This document shows, piece by piece, positions 49,701 through 59,259 of a stretch of 64,000 nt of DNA (position 1 is its first letter; the number at the start of each line of letters is the position of its first letter). The translations under genes and the position numbers were made by a program. The stretch comes from Bacterioplanes sp965233665 (GTDB lineage Bacteria; Pseudomonadota; Gammaproteobacteria; Pseudomonadales; Oceanobacteraceae), in the NCBI GenBank assembly GCA_965233665.1, contig CBDDTG010000050.1:1-64000 (forward strand), given 5' to 3'. The notes beneath the pieces are model-generated. The model was given only the letters and a program-made list of their open reading frames with translations. It ran no database searches and was not told the origin of the DNA.

Positions 49701-50858
49701 ATGGAATGGAGCTGGCGCACCGTCATGATCCTGCTCGGTTTGCTGGGCATGGTGGTGATCCTGATTGATGGTTTTCGACGCATGCGCAGGGCGCGGGCCG
49801 AGGCTTTGCGCTTGGACGTGTCCAATGAATTTCGCTTCCCTGATGAAGGACACAACCCGGAGCTGCCCGGCGGTGGGGCGCGCATTATCGGCGACGATGA
49901 GCCAGAAGCGCCCGCGGTGGAGCGACGTGAACCAACCTTGAGCTTGGATGATGAACCTGAACTCAATGCGCCCATAACGAAGCAGGACGATGCCTCTGAG
50001 TCTTTTAGCGCTGACGATGGCCCGGATGATATTTCGCAAATCCCCAAGGTTAAGCCGGTCAACCTGGATGAATCGGTACCTGTGTTGATGGACGTTGAAG
50101 AGCTGGGTGATGACGTCGATAGCGCACCCAATACGACTGCCGATGACGTTAGCGGCGTTGATGGGAAAGTTACTTCTGACACGGTTGTAGGTGATGATGT
50201 CGCCAAGGCGGACAGCGTTGAAGCATCTGACGTTGATGAGCATGCGGCGCCAGAGCATGCTCATTATGACCCACAGCCCGAGTTGGAAGACCCAGCTAGC
50301 ATTAACGATCCACACCTGGAGCAAGAGCTGGATGATGTGCCTGAACCGGCGCCAGAGCTGGTGCAGCCGGTAAACTTTGCCTCACCCGATGCTGAGCTTT
50401 TAAGCGAGCGCCCGGCGCCGGAGCTGGTGCTGGTGATTCACGTTCTGTCGCAGGCCGAATCCGGTTTTCCAGGACGTGATGTACTGTTTTTATTCAATAG
50501 CTGCGATTTGCGCTACGGCGAGAAGAATATCTTTCATCGCTACGAGCAGCCCGACGGCAAAGGCTGCGTGCAGTTCTCCGTTGCCCAAAGCCATGAGCCG
50601 GGCAGTTTTGTGCCCTTGGCGATGGCCGACAGCCACTACCCAGGGCTGAGCTTCTTCCTCAGTTTGCCGGGTGCGCACAAGCCGCTTGAGGCCTATGAGG
50701 CCATGTCAGAAATGGCTCAGCTGGTGGCGCGCAAGCTAGGCGGCGATTTGCTCGATGGCGAGCACAGCACGCTGACGCCACAAACCATGGAGCACGATCG
50801 CGCGCAAATTATGGATTTTGAACGTCGCCAGCGCTTGCAACAGCGCAAGCGCGGCTGA
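49701..50858 (+). CDS. zipA: Cell division protein ZipA
   Basis: 385 residues. N-terminal membrane anchor (VMILLGLLGMVVILIDGF) followed by a basic patch. A long acidic, Pro/Asp-rich linker covers residues about 45-235. The FtsZ-binding domain lies from about 240 (LVLVIHVLSQAESGFPGRDV). It tethers FtsZ filaments to the inner membrane at the division site. It sits between smc and ligA, as in Pseudomonas. The 217-bp gap after smc shows no gene. Confidence 0.95.
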   Translation: MEWSWRTVMILLGLLGMVVILIDGFRRMRRARAEALRLDVSNEFRFPDEGHNPELPGGGARIIGDDEPEAPAVERREPTLSLDDEPELNAPITKQDDASESFSADDGPDDISQIPKVKPVNLDESVPVLMDVEELGDDVDSAPNTTADDVSGVDGKVTSDTVVGDDVAKADSVEASDVDEHAAPEHAHYDPQPELEDPASINDPHLEQELDDVPEPAPELVQPVNFASPDAELLSERPAPELVLVIHVLSQAESGFPGRDVLFLFNSCDLRYGEKNIFHRYEQPDGKGCVQFSVAQSHEPGSFVPLAMADSHYPGLSFFLSLPGAHKPLEAYEAMSEMAQLVARKLGGDLLDGEHSTLTPQTMEHDRAQIMDFERRQRLQQRKRG

Positions 50859-50906
50859 CCTCCCGATTCACCGGCGCCATCATGGCGCCCGATGCAATGA
50901 AACCAC

Positions 50907-52961
50907 ATGACTGACCATAGCCTGCCAGAGTTTGACAGCGCGCAAGCGCGCGCCACTGAGCTGCAGCAACTGCTGCATCGCTACAATCAAGAGTATTATC
51001 AATACGATAGCCCCAGCATTCCGGACGCCGAATACGATCGCTTGTTGCGCGAACTGCAGCAGCTCGAAGCCGCCTACCCAGAGCTGCAAACGCCAGACTC
51101 GCCCACGCAGCGCGTCGGCTCCACACCGCTCAGTGCCTTTGAAGAAGTGGCGCACGAACGCCCCATGCTGTCATTGGATAACGCCATGAACGGCGACGAG
51201 TTCGCCGATTTTTATGCGCGCCTACAGCGTCTGGCCGGTAGTAGCAACGACATTGCTTTGGTGTGTGAACCCAAGCTCGATGGTGCGGCGGTCAGTTTGC
51301 TGTATGAGCAGGGCCAGCTAGTGCGCGCTGCGACCCGTGGCGATGGCAGCAGCGGTGAAAACATTACCGCCAATGTGCGCACCATTAAAAATGTGCCGCT
51401 GACCTTGCAGGGCGATTTCCCTGAGCGGCTTGAAGTGCGCGGTGAAGTCTACATGCCATTGAGTGGTTTTGAGCGTTACAACCAGCAAGCACGCGAACAG
51501 GGCGGTAAGGTGTTTGCCAATCCGCGCAATGCCGCGGCTGGCTCTTTGCGCCAGCTGGACTCCAAAATCACCGCCAAGCGGCCATTAGAGTTTTGTGCCT
51601 ATGGCTTAGGCGTGGTCAGTGATGAGGCGAGCTTACCGGATACCTTGTTTGCCGTGTTTGCCTGCATTCGTGATTGGGGTTTTAAGGTCAACGATGAGCT
51701 GACCCTGGCTAATAATCTAACCGAGGCCCAGGCGTTTTACGCTCAGCTGGGTGCTAAGCGTCATGGCTTGGGTTATGAAATCGATGGCACGGTATTTAAA
51801 GTTAATGATCTGGCCCTGCAGCAGCAAATGGGCTTTGTGGCGCGTGCGCCGCGCTGGGCCATTGCGTATAAATTTCCGGCGGTAGAGCAAATGACGCGCT
51901 TAAATGGTGTCGATTTTCAGGTCGGGCGCACCGGTGCGATTACGCCGGTGGCGCGGTTGGCGCCGGTGGCAGTGGCTGGGGTCACGGTCAGCAATGCCAC
52001 CTTGCACAACATGGATGAAATCGAACGTTTAAATGTGTGCATTGGCGATACCGTTGTGGTGCGCCGCGCTGGCGATGTGATTCCGCAAATAGTGTCTGTG
52101 GTAATGGATCAGCGCCCAGAGGATGCCGCCGCTATACAAATGCCAGAGCATTGCCCGGTGTGCGATTCTCATGTGGAGCGGGTTGAAGGCGAGGCTGTGG
52201 CGCGCTGCACCGGCGGCTTGGTCTGTGCGGCACAGCGCAAAGAAGCCATTAAGCACTTTGCCTCGCGCAAAGCCCTGGATATTGAAGGCTTAGGCGACAA
52301 GCTGATCGAGCAGTTGGTGGATGCCGATTTAATCGATGCCGTCGATGATCTGTTTCATTTGCAGCATGAACAGCTGGTGGCGCTGGAGCGCATGGGCCCC
52401 AAGTCGGCGGATAACGTGTTGGCCGCCATTGAAACGGCCAAGCAAACCACGCTGGGGCGTTTTTTATACGCCCTTGGCATTCGCGAAGTGGGTGTGGTGA
52501 CGGCGCAAAATCTGGCCAGTTATTTTGGCTTTTTGCAGCGCATTATGGATGCCAGCCACGAGCAGTTGCTGGCGGTGGACGATATCGGCGACATCGTCGC
52601 CCGTCATATCGTGAACTTTTTCGCCGAGCCGCATAACCGCAGCACCATTGAACAACTGCAAGCTGCCGGTGTGACTTGGCAGGAGTCTGAGCCACAAGCC
52701 GCCGCAGCCAGCGAGCTGCCTTTGGCTGGGCAAACCACGGTGATTACTGGCACGTTAACCGCAATGAGCCGTGATGACGCCAAAGCGGCGTTGCAAGCAT
52801 TGGGGGCCAAAGTCACAGGCAGTGTTTCAGCCAAAACGGATTTTTTGGTGGCCGGCGAGAAGGCCGGTAGCAAACTCAGCAAAGCCCAGTCGTTGGGCGT
52901 TGAAATTCTCGATGAAGCTGCGCTGCAAACCTTGCTGGCGCAGCATGGGGGGCAGGGCTGA
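50907..52961 (+). CDS. ligA: NAD-dependent DNA ligase
   Basis: 684 residues with all LigA domains. The adenylation domain has the catalytic Lys123 in EPKLDGAA. OB fold follows (GRTGAITPVARL). The zinc finger is CPVCDS...RCTGGLVC near residues 415-440. Next come HhH repeats, and a C-terminal BRCT domain from about 605. It seals nicks in replication and repair using NAD+. The stop overlaps the next start (TGATG). Confidence 0.97.
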   Translation: MTDHSLPEFDSAQARATELQQLLHRYNQEYYQYDSPSIPDAEYDRLLRELQQLEAAYPELQTPDSPTQRVGSTPLSAFEEVAHERPMLSLDNAMNGDEFADFYARLQRLAGSSNDIALVCEPKLDGAAVSLLYEQGQLVRAATRGDGSSGENITANVRTIKNVPLTLQGDFPERLEVRGEVYMPLSGFERYNQQAREQGGKVFANPRNAAAGSLRQLDSKITAKRPLEFCAYGLGVVSDEASLPDTLFAVFACIRDWGFKVNDELTLANNLTEAQAFYAQLGAKRHGLGYEIDGTVFKVNDLALQQQMGFVARAPRWAIAYKFPAVEQMTRLNGVDFQVGRTGAITPVARLAPVAVAGVTVSNATLHNMDEIERLNVCIGDTVVVRRAGDVIPQIVSVVMDQRPEDAAAIQMPEHCPVCDSHVERVEGEAVARCTGGLVCAAQRKEAIKHFASRKALDIEGLGDKLIEQLVDADLIDAVDDLFHLQHEQLVALERMGPKSADNVLAAIETAKQTTLGRFLYALGIREVGVVTAQNLASYFGFLQRIMDASHEQLLAVDDIGDIVARHIVNFFAEPHNRSTIEQLQAAGVTWQESEPQAAAASELPLAGQTTVITGTLTAMSRDDAKAALQALGAKVTGSVSAKTDFLVAGEKAGSKLSKAQSLGVEILDEAALQTLLAQHGGQG

Positions 52962-53626
52962 TGCGTAGGCTGCTGGTGTTGGCAAGTGTGCTGTGGTTAG
53001 CGGCTTGCTCGACGCCGCAGCCGCGCAACATTAACGATGTCTGTCATATCTATGACGAATATTACGATTGGTACAACGCCTCGAAGGCAGTGAAGGACAG
53101 ATATGGCATTCCGGAAGCCGTGACCATGGCGTTTATTCACCAGGAGTCCAAATTCATCGACGACAGCCGCCCGCCCCGCAAATGGTATTTGTGGATCATT
53201 CCCGGGCCGCGCCCTTCTTCTGCTTATGGCTATGCGCAAGCCCTCGACAGCACTTGGGAGGAGTATCAGCGCTTAACCGGTAACTGGAGTGCCGATCGCG
53301 ACGAGTTTGAAGATGCCGTCGATTTTGTCGGCTGGTACAACGCGCGCACCATTCGCCGCACCGGCATCGCGTCGCACGATGCTTACCGCCTGTATCTGGC
53401 CTACCACGAGGGTGCGGGTGGTTATTTACGCGGCACCTATAAAAACAAAGGCTGGTTATTGCGGGTGGCAAAAAAAGTACAGCGTCGCGCCAATGCCTAC
53501 CAGCGCCAGCTAGCCAGCTGCCGCGAAGAGCTCGACGACGGCTGGTTCTGGCGCTCGCTGTTTGGCCAGCAAGGGCAGCGCCCGGTGGCTTATTTGCTGC
53601 CGCCTTCCTCATCATCCTTTGATTGA
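52961..53626 (+). CDS. Lytic transglycosylase-like lipoprotein
   Basis: 221 residues with a lipobox LAAC at residue 16. FIHQESKFIDDSRPP holds a glutamate after a short helix, as in lysozyme-fold (SLT) enzymes, followed by SAYGYAQALDSTW and AYHEGAGGY, both typical SLT core motifs. It would cleave peptidoglycan glycan strands at the outer membrane. Translationally coupled to ligA by overlap. Confidence 0.82.
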   Translation: MRRLLVLASVLWLAACSTPQPRNINDVCHIYDEYYDWYNASKAVKDRYGIPEAVTMAFIHQESKFIDDSRPPRKWYLWIIPGPRPSSAYGYAQALDSTWEEYQRLTGNWSADRDEFEDAVDFVGWYNARTIRRTGIASHDAYRLYLAYHEGAGGYLRGTYKNKGWLLRVAKKVQRRANAYQRQLASCREELDDGWFWRSLFGQQGQRPVAYLLPPSSSSFD

Positions 53627-53685
53627 TGCTTTAGTCATAGACTCTGACGAAAGTAGTACGTACAGAGACTGCTGGCGTAAACACT

Positions 53686-53718
53686 GGCTATAAACTGCGT
53701 CACGGAAAGCTTATAGCC
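53686..53718 (+). other. Leader stem-loop before the PAS-GGDEF gene
   Basis: GGCTATAA (53686-53693) is complementary to TTATAGCC (53711-53718), an 8-bp stem with a 17-base loop, 93 bp before the start codon. There is no T run, so it is not an obvious terminator. A c-di-GMP riboswitch was considered and not supported. Confidence 0.35.
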
Positions 53719-53810
53719 ACTGCGGCTGTTACATGCAGTTGCGTTGGTGGTTTATGTTGGCTAGCAGCATGCTAGAGTTTATTTACTTCTTTCTTTAGGC
53801 GGGTCCGCCC

Positions 53811-55580
53811 ATGGATGTCCTACTGCTTGTGGTTGCCGCCCTAATATTGGGGGGCGCTGCGAGTTACTGGTGGTTCTTCCACCGCGCTCAACAACTTGCT
53901 TCACGCACGGGTGGAGACAGTGATCTGCTGTTCTTGCACAGCCCAGATCCGACACTGGTGGTGAATCAGCAAGGGCGAATAGAGCGCGCGAACATCGCTG
54001 CCCATCAGTTGTTGGGTTACTCACCAGGCCAGCTAGACGGTGGGGATGTGTCGCAGCTGGTGCCAGAAGGCGCACGATTGCACCACGATTCACTGATTGG
54101 CTTGTTCTTCTCCAGCGCCGGTGAGCGGCGCATGCGCAATAGAATTTCTATTTGCCACGCTGATGGCCACAGCATTGCAGCAGAGATTCACTTGTCATTA
54201 ATTACATTGCATGGCAAACCACTGGCTTTGGCGGCGATGCGCGACAGTTCACGCCTGGCGGAAGAAGAGCGTAATCTGCGTGAGCTGGAGAAACGCTACC
54301 AAAGTCTGTTTGAGCAGCATTCGGTGGGCATCGCAGTGGTGAGCCTGGGTGGTCACTTTATGCAGGTTAATGACAGCTTATGCTCAGCTCTGGGGTATTC
54401 TCGTGAAACGTTAATGACGTTGTGCTTTCAAGATATTACCCACCCTGACGATTTGCGCCAGGATGTTGATGAGTTGCGGGCGTTAATCGAAGGTAAAAAA
54501 AATACCTACGCCATTGAAAAGCGCTATATCAGAGCCGATGGTCAGGTGATGTGGGCTCAGCTGACAGTGAATTTGGTAAGCAATGAGCAGGGCAAGCCAG
54601 ACTATTTTATTTCCAATGTGGTGGATATTTCGCAGCGCAAATGGGCAATGCATTTATTGCAAGAATCTGAAGATAAATTCCGTACCATTGCAGAAACCAT
54701 TCGCTCCGTTGTATGGATGGCGACCCCAGGTGCTGATCGCATTCTTTATGTGAACAAAGCTTATGAGCGTATTTGGGGGCGCAGCCGCGATATCTTGTAT
54801 GAAAACCCACAGGCCTTATTGGACGCCATTGTGCCAGAGGATCGTAATGCGATTCATGCCGCCATGAGCCAGCACCGTCAGGGAGCGTGGGAGCTTGAGT
54901 ATCGTATCCGCAATGCCGATGGCCACCTGCGTTACATTCATGATATTGGTCATGGCGTTAATGGCGAGGATGGGCGGTTAAAGTATTTGATTGGATTGGC
55001 AACGGATACCACAGAGCAGGTGGAGGCACGTCAAGCCATTGAACAAGCCTTGGAGCGGGAGCAGGAAGTTCGCCAGATGCTGCAAGAGCAGCTGCGAAGA
55101 GACCCTTTGACCGGTTGTCTTAACCGCCAAGCGCTGTACGAAGAATTAGATGCGCAATGGGGTTTGTATCGTCGCCATCAAACACCCAGTACCATTTTAT
55201 TCATTGATCTCAACGATTTTAAAATCATTAATGATAATTACGGCCATATTGCCGGTGATCAGGCATTGCTGCTGCTGGCAGATAAATTGCGCAATATCAT
55301 TCGTGCCAGTGATTCGCTTGCGCGTTATGCGGGTGATGAGTTTGTTGTAGTGCTGCCGCAAACAACGGCACCAGAGGCCAAAAGTGTGGTTGATAAAATT
55401 CGCCGTCAGGTGCTTACCTTCAGTACCGATGATGGTTGTGAAATCGCAGTACCCTTTAGTATCGGCATGGCTTACGTCGGCTACCCTGATATTGATGGTC
55501 CTACCTCTTGGATTACCGTGGCCGATCAGGCGATGTATTTGGATAAAGATCGCTATCGCCAAGCGAAAGGCGACGAATAG
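53811..55580 (+). CDS. Membrane-anchored PAS-GGDEF diguanylate cyclase
   Basis: 589 residues. One N-terminal membrane helix and three PAS units follow: about 35-150, 165-285 (with PDYFISNVVDISQRK as a PAC motif) and 290-410. The GGDEF domain comes next: DPLTGCLNR, LFIDLNDFKIINDNYGHIAG, and the active-site loop YAGDEFVVV, where AGDEF replaces GGDEF, as in active cyclases. RASD lies five residues before it, an intact inhibitory I-site. It makes c-di-GMP in response to unknown input. Confidence 0.92.
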   Translation: MDVLLLVVAALILGGAASYWWFFHRAQQLASRTGGDSDLLFLHSPDPTLVVNQQGRIERANIAAHQLLGYSPGQLDGGDVSQLVPEGARLHHDSLIGLFFSSAGERRMRNRISICHADGHSIAAEIHLSLITLHGKPLALAAMRDSSRLAEEERNLRELEKRYQSLFEQHSVGIAVVSLGGHFMQVNDSLCSALGYSRETLMTLCFQDITHPDDLRQDVDELRALIEGKKNTYAIEKRYIRADGQVMWAQLTVNLVSNEQGKPDYFISNVVDISQRKWAMHLLQESEDKFRTIAETIRSVVWMATPGADRILYVNKAYERIWGRSRDILYENPQALLDAIVPEDRNAIHAAMSQHRQGAWELEYRIRNADGHLRYIHDIGHGVNGEDGRLKYLIGLATDTTEQVEARQAIEQALEREQEVRQMLQEQLRRDPLTGCLNRQALYEELDAQWGLYRRHQTPSTILFIDLNDFKIINDNYGHIAGDQALLLLADKLRNIIRASDSLARYAGDEFVVVLPQTTAPEAKSVVDKIRRQVLTFSTDDGCEIAVPFSIGMAYVGYPDIDGPTSWITVADQAMYLDKDRYRQAKGDE

Positions 55581-55639
55581 CCTTGTTTTACTAATTCATA
55601 CTTTTGGTGGCTCGCATTACGGATCTTGCCATTGCTTGA

Positions 55640-56439
55640 TAATTAATATTTATTTGGACACTAAAATCATTGAGCGCTGGCACACGCTTTTTAGTGGCAA
55701 TATGCTGTCTCAGCGCTTTGTAAACGGTGATGAGCTGGGCATTGCTGAGCAAAAACGGCTAAAAATTTATGTGGAAGAGTGGCGTTCACGCTTGTCTAGC
55801 ATCAGCTGGTTTATGCGGGTGCTCAACGAAGCCATTGCGCGAGAAGCCAATCAGGAAGACCAGTGCTCTGGCCGCTTCTGGGAAGGACGATTTAAATCCC
55901 AAGCACTGCTCGACGAAGCAGCACTCGCTGCGTGCATGGCTTATGTCGATCTTAACCCGGTGCGGGCAAAGATGGCAGCCACACCGGAAGCGTCCAAGCA
56001 CACTTCGGTTAAGCGTCGGATTAAAAAAGCCAAGGTGAGCAAACAGCCAAACCACCCTAAGCAACAACCCAAGGAATTATTACCCTTCGTTGGCAACCCT
56101 CGGCAAAACATCCCGTTAGGCATTCAAATGAAGCTGACGGATTATCTGCAGTTGGTCGATTGGACGGGTAGGGTTATTCGCCATGATAAGCGCGGCGCCA
56201 TTGCTCAAAATACCGCTGCAATTCTCGATCGTTTAGGCATTGATGATCAGCAATGGTTAGCCATGGCTGAGCATTTTGAAGACTGTTTTCAGACTTTCTC
56301 TGGTGGCGAAGAAAAACTACGCCTGGCCTGTGATGCTCTGAATTATCAGCGCCCGCCCCGGACTCAGTCGCTGTCGGATGTTACTAAACCGATCAGCCTG
56401 ATAGCCCCTCCTTTTACCGCAGTCAGCATTATCAGATAA
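55640..56439 (+). pseudogene. REP-associated tyrosine transposase (IS200-like), 5' truncated
   Basis: From about 55660 the frame matches the C-terminal two thirds of RAYT proteins (IERWHTLFSGNMLSQRF, ISWFMRVLNEAIAREANQED, GRFWEGRFKSQALLDEAALA, YVDLNPVRAKM). The N-terminal HUH part that holds the catalytic histidines is missing, and the open frame upstream runs into the cyclase gene in another phase. It should be inactive. No flanking REP palindromes were recognised. Confidence 0.8.
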
Positions 56440-56599
56440 ATCTGAGGGTGGTTTGTGCGCCACCTTGACTGCCAGCACATAGAATTGCGTCATATCTCTT
56501 TTGTTTAGGCCTCTCTTCCCGCAGAATCATGCTGTCGATAGTGAATCAGTGGACAATGCTTCTGATGGCAGTGCCCTTTAGTTAAAGTGGATGTCCATG
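56440..56599. other. Intergenic stretch after the transposase remnant
   Basis: No gene or clear signal. It separates the transposase remnant from the Rhs-like fragment and contains a GTGGATGTCCATGTAATCC segment. It may be part of the decayed element. Confidence 0.4.
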
Positions 56600-56862
56600 T
56601 AATCCTTCTTTGCAAATCGCTTAAGAGACTATGTCTGGCTGGGTGGTATTGCCACGGTAGATATTAATACCGACGCAGATCCCGGGAGGTAGAGATCAGG
56701 ACCGGTGAGGAATGGTGCTTTGTGTATGGGGAGCAGGATTGGGTTAGACCAGCTTTTAATGTTCCAGATCCAGATAATGCGGGTGATCAAGTAGGTGCAA
56801 GGTTTGGTGACTATAGAGCCCGTGCTGCCAACAATCATGCCAATAAGATAGCTTGTTCTTAG
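56600..56862 (+). pseudogene. Rhs-like fragment, degenerate
   Basis: ANRLRDYVWLGGIATVD (from about 56610) resembles the YVWLG block near the end of the core of Rhs/YD-repeat proteins. It stops at TAG about 56692. A second frame, without start codon, then encodes EEWCFVYGEQDWVRP and GARFGDYRARAANNHANK up to TAG at 56862. This could be the tail of a variable C-terminal domain. Short and frameshifted, so a remnant at best. Confidence 0.4.
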
Positions 56863-56870
56863 GAATAAAA

Positions 56871-57872
56871 ATGAAAACACTAGTTATGCTGTTGTCTATG
56901 TTTATTGCTTCCTATGTTTGTTCTTTTGAGCTTAATAGTGGCGTGGGGGAAAAGGATATTTCCCAAGAAATAAAGTCCATTATGTGGCATGCGAAAGATG
57001 GTCCAGGGATTCCTGAAGCATTGGTGATGAAGGATGAGCAGACTTTTTATTGGCTGTTCAGGAATAAGTCGATAGCTTTATTCGACTTAGCTAAGAGAGA
57101 AAATCTAAAAGGCTGGGGCATTAAGCGCTGGCCCCATTTACAAGTCCCGCCAGAGATCAACTTTGCACCGGGTATGACTCAGAATCGCCAGCCGACGTTA
57201 CGTCCAAGAAGCCCCAGTACCGGGTGTCTAACGCAATCGCCGCTGCGCTATGGCGACCTCGAAGGCGATGGCAGCAACGAAGTATTTTTAATCCTTGACG
57301 ATGAACTGATCGTATTTTCACCAGAGTATGAAGGCATTGTCTTTGCGATGTTTATTGATGCGAGCGATTGGTGGCAGTGGGATGATCATGATTGGCTGAG
57401 GTTGTATAAAGAAGACCATAATGGCAAGACGCCTCCGCTGGAAGATCAGTATCATGGCAACTCCCACTCCTGGCTGGGCAGTGCCGTTCAAGGCCGGTTT
57501 GAGCCGGGGGTGCGAGCTTACAGTAAGCTGTTTACCGGTGACTTTGATCAGGATGGCAATCCGGACCTGATTAAGTGGGAGAAGGTTTACATCAGCAACA
57601 AAAAAACCGAATCCATCGCTTGGAATAAAGTCCGTAATAGCTTGACCCATTACGAGCGCGACCTAACGACACAAAAACGCCTTGAAAATGGTGTGACTGG
57701 CGAGTATCTACCACAAATCACCCTGGACGTAGTGATCGAAGGCTGGCTGAGGGAGAATGAACTGACCTGGCAGCAAGGCTTTCCCTCTCGCTCTGAATGC
57801 TCAGGCGAAGAGGGTAAGTTGATTCCAGAAATGCACGATCCGCTACTTAATGATCCGGATGTTTTGCAATAA
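56871..57872 (+). CDS. Secreted FG-GAP/VCBS-type hypothetical protein
   Basis: ATG 56871 with AGGA upstream is preferred over an upstream start at 56853. Signal peptide MKTLVMLLSMFIASYVCS. The mature protein of about 315 residues has two loops of FG-GAP type (YGDLEGDGSNEVFLI near residue 130 and TGDFDQDGNPDLIKW near residue 225). These bind calcium in beta-propeller or adhesin proteins. AT-rich start region and neighbouring Rhs/transposase remnants suggest acquired DNA. Confidence 0.65.
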   Translation: MKTLVMLLSMFIASYVCSFELNSGVGEKDISQEIKSIMWHAKDGPGIPEALVMKDEQTFYWLFRNKSIALFDLAKRENLKGWGIKRWPHLQVPPEINFAPGMTQNRQPTLRPRSPSTGCLTQSPLRYGDLEGDGSNEVFLILDDELIVFSPEYEGIVFAMFIDASDWWQWDDHDWLRLYKEDHNGKTPPLEDQYHGNSHSWLGSAVQGRFEPGVRAYSKLFTGDFDQDGNPDLIKWEKVYISNKKTESIAWNKVRNSLTHYERDLTTQKRLENGVTGEYLPQITLDVVIEGWLRENELTWQQGFPSRSECSGEEGKLIPEMHDPLLNDPDVLQ

Positions 57873-57878
57873 CTACCA

Positions 57879-58415
57879 TTACTGTATCTTTATCAACGGC
57901 TGCTCGCCGGCAAAGTCGGGCAGCAGCCAGATCTGTTCGAATTCCCCTTGGTCGATGTTTAATGAGCGCAACGCTTGGGTGATTTGCTCTCGGCTCCAGG
58001 CGGGGCTGGCGTTGCGAATGATCAGCCATACGCGCTCGGAGTCGTAATGTTTTGAGGCTTTGCTGGCCAATAAGCGCCCGAGGGCGTGCTTGAGTTGCTG
58101 TGGTTGGGAGAGCTCTAATAACTCCTGCAAATACCACCAAATCGGGTCGTGCTCTTGGCGACCGGAAACCCATTTGGCTTCGTCTTCGCTGGCGTATAAA
58201 TGGGCAATTTCCAGATCGAGTTGTCTACCTTGATAAAAACACGAGGTGTCGGGTTTTCTTGGCTCGTTGTGCCAAATGTGGCGCATGGGCTGGCCGGTGT
58301 CTTGCTCAAATCGGCGCATAAATAAGCGCGCTGCGTCATGCTCTAGTTTGCGTTTTTCAACCTCAGAGCGGGGCAGTGTCCGGCCATCGTGGCGGCGATG
58401 TATGTCGGATGTCAT
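57879..58415 (-). CDS. Conserved-looking hypothetical protein
   Basis: 178 residues, no signal or membrane segment. A charged N-terminal helix is followed by KPDTSCFYQGRQLDLEIAHL, where D-x(13)-E-x-A loosely recalls PD-(D/E)XK nuclease folds. The C-terminal half is mixed. It converges with the secreted gene across 6 bp. I do not recognise a family, and the nuclease idea is only a hint. Confidence 0.6.
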   Translation of the reverse strand: MTSDIHRRHDGRTLPRSEVEKRKLEHDAARLFMRRFEQDTGQPMRHIWHNEPRKPDTSCFYQGRQLDLEIAHLYASEDEAKWVSGRQEHDPIWWYLQELLELSQPQQLKHALGRLLASKASKHYDSERVWLIIRNASPAWSREQITQALRSLNIDQGEFEQIWLLPDFAGEQPLIKIQ

Positions 58416-58508
58416 AGCAACCTCTGAAGTGTGTTGTGCGCGCCTAGTTAAGTCACGTAAGTAGCGTGCCCGTCTATTCAGCGACGAGCAAGCTCTGAGT
58501 GTTTGCTT

Positions 58509-59126
58509 TTAGCTGCCCAGTGCTGGGTAGGTGGTCCCTTTTTTAAGCCCGCAAGCGTGTGGGTGGGTGTTTTTAAAGGTCACGGGCAGCGTTTGGCCGC
58601 AGGGCAGCGCGTTGTAGTTAGGGGGTAAGTTTGGGCCGCACTTCTGAACGTCGAAGTGCAGATGGGGGCCGCCACTTTGTCCGGTGTTGCCGCTGCGGGC
58701 AATGATGTCACCGGCTTTTACCCTGTCGCCTTCCGCTACCAAGGCGCCTTGATAAGTCAGGTGAAAGTAGCGGGCGATGGTGCCGTCGTTATGGCGAATG
58801 AATACGTAGTTTTCTTCCAGGTCTTGGCCATTGTGGTCTTTAAATTGCTCACGCAACGCCACCACCTCGCCGTCTCTGGCAGCAGCAATGGCTGAGCCAA
58901 TGGGCATGCGAAAATCGACGGCATATAAACCAACGCCCTGGTTGGCTTTGCGATAATGGCCTGTCGTTACTTCGACTGGGTAGGCGTCGCCCTGTGGGTA
59001 GGGCAATACATAGGGCGATTGCTGCTGCGTGGGGTAAACACTGCAGTCAAGGTCGATCTTGTTGCCGCTGCAGGCGGCGGATAGTGAGGCGCAGAGCAGT
59101 GCCACGGCCGGGCGCAAATATTTCAC
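58509..59126 (-). CDS. M23-type peptidase domain lipoprotein
   Basis: 205 residues with lipobox SAAC at residue 19. The LytM/M23 fold is visible: VDFRMPIGSAIAAARDGEVV, YVFIRHNDGTIARYFHL, then GNTGQSGGPHLHFDV with the HLHF zinc motif. The first zinc His of the HxxxD motif is not obvious (GVGLYAVDF), so catalytic activity is uncertain. It may bind or cut peptidoglycan peptides at the outer membrane, or act as an amidase activator. Confidence 0.8.
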   Translation of the reverse strand: MKYLRPAVALLCASLSAACSGNKIDLDCSVYPTQQQSPYVLPYPQGDAYPVEVTTGHYRKANQGVGLYAVDFRMPIGSAIAAARDGEVVALREQFKDHNGQDLEENYVFIRHNDGTIARYFHLTYQGALVAEGDRVKAGDIIARSGNTGQSGGPHLHFDVQKCGPNLPPNYNALPCGQTLPVTFKNTHPHACGLKKGTTYPALGS

Positions 59127-59191
59127 AGTCGATTATCCAAGGTTAACTAACAGCATCCGCAAAGCGGTTCATGGCAGTGACTGTAAGAAAT

Positions 59192-59230
59192 CCCCCAGCG
59201 CTGGGCAAGCGCTGAGGCCGTGTGAGGGGG
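59192..59230 (-). terminator. Hairpin downstream of trmA
   Basis: CAGCGCT (59196-59202) pairs with AGCGCTG (59208-59214), and an outer CCCCC/GGGGG pair (59192-59196, 59226-59230) extends it. It lies between the trmA stop and the next minus-strand gene. The T tail on the minus strand is weak, so termination efficiency is uncertain. Confidence 0.45.
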
Positions 59231-59259
59231 GCTTTGTTAGAGTGTTTTTGGAAGCGCGA

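Noticed and set aside
53627..53810. c-di-GMP riboswitch before the diguanylate cyclase gene
   Set aside because: The stem-loop is real, but the conserved GEMM core sequences are missing.
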